NCBI GenBank assembly: GCA_017557925.1
Contig: JAFYWO010000062.1
Span: forward strand, 1-12,379
Reading direction: 5' to 3'
Length of the DNA: 12,379 bases
Origin: Alphaproteobacteria bacterium
Lineage (GTDB): Bacteria; Pseudomonadota; Alphaproteobacteria; RF32; CAG-239
Shown here in pieces: positions 7,231-12,379 of the stretch (positions are counted from its first letter, which is position 1; each line of letters opens with the position of its first letter). The notes under the pieces are model-generated. The model searched no databases and had not been told where the DNA came from. It worked only from the letters and a program-made list of their open reading frames with translations. The position numbers were made by a program, and so were the translations under genes.

Positions 7231-9384
7231 CTATCTATCCATATCTCGTCTTGCTTTCAATATAGCACCTTTTCGCACTTTAATATAAGCTTCTTTATTT
7301 GTTTCCAACAAACGCCTTTTTTCTTTTCTTTCCAAATCACTTAAACTTCTTTTTTCTTCATCACTAAATAAATCATTTACCTGCTGATATGGGTTATCAC
7401 CATTAACTGTCTTATCAAAAAGTTTTTCATTATTTTTTATACCTTCTTTAGTCAAAACATTACCCATCCTATTTGCTCTAACCAAATCAAGAGGCGAACC
7501 ATCAGCAACAATTTTACCGTCTTTAACCATAACAACTCTGTCAACCAAAGCAATTTCCGTAGGATTATGAGTTACCATAATAACAGTTTTTTCTTTTGCC
7601 ATTTCTTTTACCGCTCCCATGACTTTCAAGCTCAATTCTTGGTCAAGTCCTGTTGTCGGTTCATCCATAATCACAATCGGTTTATCACTCAAAAAAGCTC
7701 TGGCCAAAGCAAGCCTTTGTTTTTGCCCTCCAGACAAATTATTACCGTCAAAACCGATATTAAATCCCATTTTATCCTTAAATTTTTCAACATCTCCTTT
7801 CATACCGGCCATTTCTATAGCCTTTTCCAATTCTTCTTTTGTTGCATCAGGCTTAAAATATTTTAAGTTATACTCCAATGATGCATCAAAAAAATGCACT
7901 TTTTGCTCCACAAAAGAAATATGCCCATTTAATTCTTCGTCTTTAATATCTTTGATTTCCTTATCGCCGATAAATATTTTTCCGCTATCAACATCATAAT
8001 CGTGCCTAATAAGGTTCATTAACGTAGATTTTCCGTGTCCTGAAGTTCCGATAACCGCAGTTAATTCTCCCTTATCAAACTCAACACTAACATTTTTTAA
8101 AATATCTTTACCCTTTTTTAGCTCTTCTTTTTCATTATCAATCATTGTTTTATCTGTTATATCATTTATTTCAGGATACGAAAAAGTAACATTTTGAATA
8201 CTAATCTTTGTATCATTTTTGCTCAAACTCTTATCACCAGTCACTCTCTCTAACCCACGAGGAGTAACCAATTTCTTTTCCGTATCAATAACTCTATGAA
8301 CAATCCCTTGCATATTATTCCAAATATTAGATAATTGTGTTCCAGAACTAAGAGTTTGCCAAGAAGCACCATTTATAAGCGCAAACCGACCAATATCTTT
8401 CGTTTCCCATACGTCATACAAAGAAACAACAGTAATTACCGCCTGCATAGCCACATTAACTGCCGTTAAAAACTTTAAGTTAGACATACTTTTACTTCTA
8501 TTAACAGTTTCACTAATATAAGAAGCTCGTTTCATATTAGAGTTAATTTTATTCACCTCGCTATCAACTCTTTTAGTTTCTTGCACTAAAGATGCATTAG
8601 AAATACTGTCACGATTCTCTTTTCCCAATCTTCTTATAAATGAATCATATTTATTATTAAACTTCCGAAACCTATCATTCATATATTTGCCAAAACGAGC
8701 TGTTGCCACCGTAACACCTGCAACTGCAATAGCCAATTCCGGTGCAACCGTTGCCATACTAAAAGAAGCCAAACCAAACACTATGGCATTACCACCCCAA
8801 TCAATCGTTCTCTTCAACAATTCTGCTTTTTCTCTAGCTACATTATCAACAATTCCACCCAATGCACCAGGATCATTTTTCTTAAAATAAGGTCTTGGTT
8901 TTGACAATATTTCTTCATACAATTTAGCTTTGATAGAATTAGAATACGCATTAGTTAAAATAAACTCGTTATCCTGCCGCTTTACATCAAAAAACCTATA
9001 TGCGCTCTGCCTTGCAGCTTCCAATCCTGCAAAAAAACCTGTTTTAAGCATAGCCCCCTGAACTCTCAAGGCAACATCACCCAAACCACCATACAAAAAC
9101 TTACCCAAATACGGACTAAGACCTTGTAATGAAGAACATAACGCCCTTGCACCTACAGTTTTCTTTAATTCCTTTTTAGATGTTTGCCACGCATCTTTTA
9201 CCACTTCTTTCACCATAGAAAAAGTAGAAACTCTTTTAGACTTTATTTCTTCAAGATTAGCACTAACACTACTATTTGCGCTTTTCTTATCCTTTATTTG
9301 CTCTCTTAATTTTTTTGCAAGATTTAAGATATTTTCTTGCTCATAAGTCATATAACTTTTTTCTTGCTCTTTATTTTTACCCAT
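7231..9384 (-). CDS. ABC-exporter-like protein with fused membrane and ATPase domains, atypical
   Basis: This is a half-transporter of 717 residues from the preferred start. The residue numbers below count from an upstream ATG at 9402 (723 residues). The ATG at 9384 is preferred because GGAAG lies 8 nt before it, while the upstream ATG has no ribosome binding site. The N-terminal 75 residues are polar and Lys/Glu-rich. A type I exporter membrane domain follows, with weakly hydrophobic segments near 97-130, 203-235, 311-330 and 339-360, and a coupling-helix region YFKKNDPGALGGIVDNV (172-188). The ATPase domain is complete: A-loop Tyr409, Walker A GTSGHGKST (452-460), Q-loop Gln500, signature LSGGQ (556-560), Walker B IMDEP (578-582), H-loop His612. 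About 15 extra residues follow the A-loop, and a basic tail of about 75 residues ends the protein. Export or lipid/peptide flipping is possible, but the substrate is unknown. It has no partner gene nearby. Confidence 0.85.
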   Translation of the reverse strand: MGKNKEQEKSYMTYEQENILNLAKKLREQIKDKKSANSSVSANLEEIKSKRVSTFSMVKEVVKDAWQTSKKELKKTVGARALCSSLQGLSPYLGKFLYGGLGDVALRVQGAMLKTGFFAGLEAARQSAYRFFDVKRQDNEFILTNAYSNSIKAKLYEEILSKPRPYFKKNDPGALGGIVDNVAREKAELLKRTIDWGGNAIVFGLASFSMATVAPELAIAVAGVTVATARFGKYMNDRFRKFNNKYDSFIRRLGKENRDSISNASLVQETKRVDSEVNKINSNMKRASYISETVNRSKSMSNLKFLTAVNVAMQAVITVVSLYDVWETKDIGRFALINGASWQTLSSGTQLSNIWNNMQGIVHRVIDTEKKLVTPRGLERVTGDKSLSKNDTKISIQNVTFSYPEINDITDKTMIDNEKEELKKGKDILKNVSVEFDKGELTAVIGTSGHGKSTLMNLIRHDYDVDSGKIFIGDKEIKDIKDEELNGHISFVEQKVHFFDASLEYNLKYFKPDATKEELEKAIEMAGMKGDVEKFKDKMGFNIGFDGNNLSGGQKQRLALARAFLSDKPIVIMDEPTTGLDQELSLKVMGAVKEMAKEKTVIMVTHNPTEIALVDRVVMVKDGKIVADGSPLDLVRANRMGNVLTKEGIKNNEKLFDKTVNGDNPYQQVNDLFSDEEKRSLSDLERKEKRRLLETNKEAYIKVRKGAILKARRDMDR

Positions 9385-9427
9385 CGTCACTACTTCCAAC
9401 ATTTTTTCAATATGATAATATGATAAT

Positions 9428-9456
9428 ATTATAACACAATTTTATAAACTATGCAA
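9428..9456 (-). promoter_or_regulatory. Putative promoter of the ABC protein gene
   Basis: On the minus strand a perfect TATAAT -10 box (9433-9428) is preceded after a 17-nt spacer by TTGCAT (9456-9451), which keeps the TTG of the -35 consensus. It lies about 44 nt before the preferred start codon. Just downstream, at 9410-9425, is a tandem pair of the 8-nt unit ATATGATA within the untranslated leader. Confidence 0.55.
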
Positions 9457-9518
9457 GTCCCAATATCTCTCACCAAATCCACAAACATTCTTCCCTTACC
9501 TTCAACATCCGTCTAACT

Positions 9519-9560
9519 AAAAACAAAAAAGCAGCTCCTTAAGGAACTGCTTTTTTTGTT
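9519..9560 (-). terminator. Rho-independent terminator of the repeat-protein gene, bidirectional in form
   Basis: The hairpin GCAG-C-TCC / GGA-A-CTGC with loop TTAA (9531-9550) contains one internal C/A mismatch. It is flanked by six A on the left and seven T on the right. On the minus strand the T-run follows the hairpin, ending the repeat-protein transcript just after its stop codon (9562-9564). The intergenic region between it and the ABC protein gene carries only that gene's promoter. Confidence 0.88.
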
Positions 9561-9561
9561 A

Positions 9562-10569
9562 TTATTTTGTCAAAGATAAAACTAAATCTCTATTAGCAAC
9601 CCCGACAATCTTTTTTCTAATACTATTGAACAAGTCATCTCGCTTGAGCAACAACATCTTATAGTCAATAACATCCAAGCGAGCAATCATACCTTGAACA
9701 CCTTCTGTCAAATGACTACAATTCTTCAGTAACTTAAGTATGTACTCTTGTTCCTTTGTACGAACAATCATTTCCTGAACAACATAACTTAAATTTTTAT
9801 ATTCAAGCAATTGAAGAATATATCCTCTATTACCTGATAAAACAATATCCTTCTGTTGTTCAGTAGTTAATTTCCAACAATGAAACAATCTTCCTATTGG
9901 CGAGTATAGAATTGGACTTGACAAATCTTGTCTTTTGAACAATTTGAGAATTAGTTCCAATTCGCCCGTATTGAGCACAACACGTTGCGCATCATTGCAC
10001 AAAAATTTAATATCAAGTAATCTTGAAAGATATTCAAAATCACCTGTTTTAGCAATTATACGTTGTGCGTTATTGCACAAAACACCAACTTTAAGTAAGT
10101 TTAAAATTGCTTCTCTATTACCAGATTCCGCAATCTCAACCTGTTCCGCTTCTGTAAGACATAATTCCATCGGATTTGTAACATCCTTTGAAACATACTC
10201 AGAAACCTTTGAAACATACTTAGAAACCTTTGACGCTATGATGAAATTCATTATGCTCTTAACACGATGAAACTCAGCAATAACCATAAATACTTCACTA
10301 TCCAAACGATTTTTAATCGCTTTTTCAAGATAATGCATAAATTTCTTAGGTTCATTATTATACAATTCACGATCAAGTACAACTTCAAATACTCCTTCGT
10401 TAATGTAATCATCCTTCAAAGGCTCATTACTAAAGAGCATTCCGGCTTCTTTCATCTCAAAACGAACGCCTCTAGGTGCATTATTGCACATTTCCTGAAG
10501 TCTCTGCCACTTATTTGTGGTCTGTTCTGCTTCTTCAATTGCATCTGAAAAATTTTGATATTTTTTCAT
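9562..10569 (-). CDS. Protein with about seven ~26-residue helical repeats, unknown function
   Basis: This is a 335-residue protein of no named family that I can assign. From residue 138 onward it is built of units of about 26 residues, roughly L-C-N-x-A-Q-x-x-I-x-x-T-G-x-x-E-x-I-L-x-L-L. They begin near 138, 164, 190, 235, 261, 287 and 313; the stretch 216-234 is degenerate. Two short helices per unit would form a HEAT- or LRV-like solenoid, usually a protein-binding scaffold. The N-terminal 110 residues are mixed helical and include one CNNAPRG segment at about 28-34 resembling a degenerate repeat. Between the two parts is a short heptad-like stretch (SKVSKYV, SKVSEYV). There is no signal peptide or membrane segment, so a cytoplasmic protein is likely. 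No ribosome binding site is visible before the ATG. The gene is a single transcription unit with its own terminator. Confidence 0.82.
   Translation of the reverse strand: MKKYQNFSDAIEEAEQTTNKWQRLQEMCNNAPRGVRFEMKEAGMLFSNEPLKDDYINEGVFEVVLDRELYNNEPKKFMHYLEKAIKNRLDSEVFMVIAEFHRVKSIMNFIIASKVSKYVSKVSEYVSKDVTNPMELCLTEAEQVEIAESGNREAILNLLKVGVLCNNAQRIIAKTGDFEYLSRLLDIKFLCNDAQRVVLNTGELELILKLFKRQDLSSPILYSPIGRLFHCWKLTTEQQKDIVLSGNRGYILQLLEYKNLSYVVQEMIVRTKEQEYILKLLKNCSHLTEGVQGMIARLDVIDYKMLLLKRDDLFNSIRKKIVGVANRDLVLSLTK
10185..10233 (-). repeat. 21-bp tandem repeat within the repeat-protein gene
   Basis: Two copies of a 21-bp unit (10185-10205 and 10206-10226), differing at one position, are followed by 7 bases of a third. 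The unit encodes seven residues, so the frame is kept, giving SKVSKYV then SKVSEYV. Copy number could vary by slippage without breaking the gene, changing only the length of the linker between the N-terminal part and the solenoid. Confidence 0.88.
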
Positions 10570-10741
10570 AGTTAATTGTTTTTGATTTGTAACAGTTTAT
10601 CTCTCACTCATATAGCTTCATACCATATAACCAAATAAACATAATTTACAAATAAGCAAAAACTTAAAAATAAACTATGATTTCTCCAATAATACGACAC
10701 AAAACTACTTTAACACCACAAGATGTAACACAAATTTTATA

Positions 10742-10765
10742 TTTTGTCAATCTTTTTTGACAAAA
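10742..10765. repeat. Perfect 9-bp inverted repeat, possible operator
   Basis: TTTTGTCAA (10742-10750) and TTGACAAAA (10757-10765) are separated by six bases. Each arm contains TTGACA when read outward from the centre, one on each strand. It may be a binding site for a dimeric regulator acting on the two divergent genes, a weak hairpin, or a chance AT-rich palindrome. The GC content of the stem is low for a terminator. Confidence 0.4.
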
Positions 10766-10851
10766 ATTAAACAAAACCCCAAACCTGTTACAATATCAAA
10801 TAACCTTCTCTTAACGCTTATACACATCACATATTTTTATTAAATTTTCTG

Positions 10852-10880
10852 TTGTAAATATTTTTAACAACACATATAAT
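10852..10880 (+). promoter_or_regulatory. Sigma70 promoter of ssb
   Basis: TTGTAA (10852-10857) as -35, exactly 17 nt of spacer and a perfect TATAAT (10875-10880) predict transcription from about 10887, some 33 nt before the ssb start. A 6-bp dyad, TGTTGT (10850-10855) and ACAACA (10867-10872), spans the -35 box and spacer and could be a repressor site. It does not match the alphaproteobacterial LexA pattern GTTC-N7-GTTC. Confidence 0.72.
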
Positions 10881-10919
10881 GCCACACAACAAAAACACTC
10901 ATTAGAAAAGGTAATCAAA

Positions 10920-11378
10920 ATGGCAGGAAGCATAAATAAAGTGACCTTGGTCGGAAATCTTGGACAAGACCCTCGTGTAAGTAACACACAATCCGGCTCA
11001 AAAGTAGTTAATTTTACCGTAGCAACATCAGATTCTTGGAAAGATAGAACCACAGGTGAAAGAAAAGACCGCACAGAATGGCATAGAGTAGTAATTTTCA
11101 ACCCTGGCCTTGCCGAAACAGCAGAAAGATATCTTCGAAAAGGTTCAAAAGTATACTTAGAAGGTTCTCTCCAAACTCGTGAATGGGAAGACCAAAACGG
11201 ACAAAAACGTTATACAACAGAAGTTGTATTACAAAACTACAATTCTCAATTAGTAATGCTGGACGGACGTGGTGATAATTCATCTTCAGCCGGTGATATT
11301 TACGATTCTTCTTCAGCATCAACAGGATGGGATACTTCTTCAACATCTTCTGTTGCAGATGATGATATTCCGTTCTAA
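10920..11378 (+). CDS. ssb: Single-stranded DNA-binding protein
   Basis: This 152-residue protein coats single-stranded DNA during replication, repair and recombination, normally as a tetramer. Residues 1 to about 112 form the OB fold: [20 protein letters not shown] at the start, then TEWHRVVIF and [20 protein letters not shown]. The aromatic DNA-stacking residues Trp40, Trp55, Phe60 and Trp89 correspond to those of E. coli SSB. A short Ser/Asp/Gly-rich linker leads to the conserved acidic tip DDDIPF that recruits partner proteins. The linker is shorter than in E. coli (total 178). AAGG at 10908-10911 precedes the ATG by 8 nt. The gene has its own promoter and is followed by a hairpin. In many alphaproteobacteria ssb lies near uvrA and gyrA, which are not seen here. 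Confidence 0.97.
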   Translation: MAGSINKVTLVGNLGQDPRVSNTQSGSKVVNFTVATSDSWKDRTTGERKDRTEWHRVVIFNPGLAETAERYLRKGSKVYLEGSLQTREWEDQNGQKRYTTEVVLQNYNSQLVMLDGRGDNSSSAGDIYDSSSASTGWDTSSTSSVADDDIPF

Positions 11379-11401
11379 CAATCGTTTATAATAAAACATT
11401 A

Positions 11402-11439
11402 AAACCCTTAAATGCCAACTTGCTTTAAGGGTTTATTTT
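11402..11439 (+). terminator. Terminator hairpin between ssb and tyrA
   Basis: A perfect 11-bp stem (AAACCCTTAAA at 11402-11412 and its complement at 11424-11434) closes an 11-nt loop and is followed by TATTTT. It lies about 24 nt after the ssb stop. The stem has only three G/C pairs and the T-run is interrupted, so some read-through into tyrA, whose start is 18 nt further on, is likely. No separate tyrA promoter is visible in that short gap. Confidence 0.72.
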
Positions 11440-11456
11440 AATCAAAGGCCTTAAAT

Positions 11457-12379
11457 ATGTTATTCAACAAAGTTACAATATTAGGAATAGGTTTAATAGG
11501 CTCATCATTAGCCCGCAATATTAAAGAAAAAAACATAGCGCAAGAACTTTGTGTGTATGACATAAACCCCATACACTTGGAACAAGCCAAAGATTTACAA
11601 CTGGCAGATTGTTGCACTTCAAACATCAAAGAAGCCGTAAATAATGCAGAATTGATAATCTTTGCAACACCTGTTTGTAGCTTTGAAAATTTAGCAAAAG
11701 AATGTAAAAAATACGCCCCAAACGGTGCAATTATTACAGACACAGGCTCTGTTAAAGAATACGCCCTAAACGAGATAGAAAAACACTTAAATAAAAACAC
11801 AGGCTTTATCGTGGTAGGTTCACACCCTGTTGCCGGAACAGAAAAATCAGGTCCAACCTCCGGTTTCAGCCTATTATTTAAAGACAGATGGTGTATCTTA
11901 ACTCCGGATAATAACTCAACTCCGGATGCAATAAAAAAAGTAACAAACCTTTGGCAACTATGTGATATGAAAACAGATATAATGACCCCGTCACATCACG
12001 ACAAAGTAATGGCTGCAGTATCGCATCTTCCTCAACTGATAGCATATTCAATCGTTGGCACCGTAGATGACTTAGAAGATTACGAACACAAAGAAATAAT
12101 CAAATATTCTGCCGGCGGTTTCAGAGATTTCACCCGTATAGCAGGCTCAGACCCTACAATGTGGAGAGATATTTTCTTAACAAACAAAAAACCAGTTCTT
12201 GAGCTTATTCAACGTTTTATTGAAGACCTAATTGCATTAGAACGTAACATCCGTTGGGATGAAGGCGACAAGATACACGCACTATTTACTCGCACACAAA
12301 AAATCAGAAAAGATGTTATAGAAGCCAAACAACATCAGCCTGAAGAAGAAAAGCGCCTAAAAGAAACTTTACAACACTC
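11457..12379 (+). CDS. tyrA: Prephenate dehydrogenase (cyclohexadienyl dehydrogenase type), open at the right edge
   Basis: 307 codons are visible and no stop is reached. The enzyme oxidatively decarboxylates prephenate (or arogenate) in tyrosine biosynthesis, using NAD(P). The N-terminus is a Rossmann fold: TILGIGLIGSSLA with GxGxxG at residues 10-15, and an acidic residue Asp35 ending the second strand (VYDIN), which favours NAD. TDTGSVK (94-100) and GSHPVAGTEKSG (121-132) carry Ser98 and the likely catalytic His123. SHLPQLIAYS (189-198) and GGFRDFTRIAGSDPTMWRDIF (220-240) form the helical dimerisation and substrate-binding part. No chorismate mutase or ACT domain is seen in the visible part. 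AAAGG at 11444-11448 precedes the ATG by 8 nt. The protein is close to its expected full length, so only a short C-terminus should be missing. Confidence 0.95.
   Translation, partial: MLFNKVTILGIGLIGSSLARNIKEKNIAQELCVYDINPIHLEQAKDLQLADCCTSNIKEAVNNAELIIFATPVCSFENLAKECKKYAPNGAIITDTGSVKEYALNEIEKHLNKNTGFIVVGSHPVAGTEKSGPTSGFSLLFKDRWCILTPDNNSTPDAIKKVTNLWQLCDMKTDIMTPSHHDKVMAAVSHLPQLIAYSIVGTVDDLEDYEHKEIIKYSAGGFRDFTRIAGSDPTMWRDIFLTNKKPVLELIQRFIEDLIALERNIRWDEGDKIHALFTRTQKIRKDVIEAKQHQPEEEKRLKETLQH

Larger units (their letters stand above)
10570..10919. other. 350-bp non-coding region between divergent repeat-protein gene and ssb
   Basis: No open reading frame, tRNA or known riboswitch is visible. The right end holds the ssb promoter. 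In the middle is a perfect 9-bp inverted repeat. On the minus strand its left arm gives TTGACA (10750-10745), followed after 17 nt by TACATC (10727-10722), a weak candidate promoter for the repeat-protein gene that would produce a leader of about 145 nt. The remainder is AT-rich without clear structure. Confidence 0.6.

Noticed and set aside
7567..7999. Two plus-strand frames inside the ABC protein gene
   Set aside because: Both lie opposite the highly conserved ATPase domain and are shadows of its codons.
9385..9402. Upstream ATG as the start of the ABC protein
   Set aside because: No ribosome binding site precedes it, while GGAAG is well placed before the ATG at 9384; it remains possible but less likely.

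Overview
This AT-rich window probably comes from a host-associated, gut-type alphaproteobacterium with a low-GC genome. The evidence is the HPr fragment with the alphaproteobacterial style of Ser-site (GTSIMGLMML), the alpha-type single-stranded DNA-binding protein with a DDDIPF tail, and complete glycolytic (Pgi) and tyrosine (TyrA) genes. Those metabolic genes argue against a Rickettsia-like obligate intracellular lifestyle. The exact lineage is inference; uncultured gut Rhodospirillales-like groups such as RF32 are one possibility.

Left region (1-2327, + strand): the 3' part of an HPr phosphocarrier gene overlaps by ATGA a complete beta-class DNA methyltransferase with no visible restriction partner. 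Two tandem paralogous membrane proteins of unknown function follow. They share a nearly identical signal peptide, including a perfect 34-nt DNA repeat. This block then meets phosphoglucose isomerase (pgi, - strand) across about 225 bp that hold a probably shared terminator and no convincing gene.

Middle region (2553-9402): pgi and argS are divergent, with a promoter for each between them. argS is followed after 2 nt by an orphan LivK-type periplasmic binding protein. That gene converges, across only 15 nt, on a large ABC-exporter-like protein (- strand). The exporter has an intact ATPase domain, a weakly hydrophobic membrane domain and charged extensions at both ends.

Right region (9403-12379): a 335-aa protein made largely of about 26-residue helical repeats is encoded on the - strand and ends in a clear terminator. 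A 350-bp non-coding stretch follows with divergent control elements. Next come ssb, with a well-formed sigma70 promoter and its own terminator, and the prephenate dehydrogenase gene tyrA, which runs off the right edge.

Housekeeping genes (ptsH, pgi, argS, ssb, tyrA) alternate with lineage-specific genes (membrane pair, ABC protein, repeat protein). No tRNA, rRNA, CRISPR array, insertion sequence or phage gene was seen. No convincing new multi-gene system is visible. The best candidates for new biology are the membrane-protein pair, the repeat protein and the atypical ABC protein.
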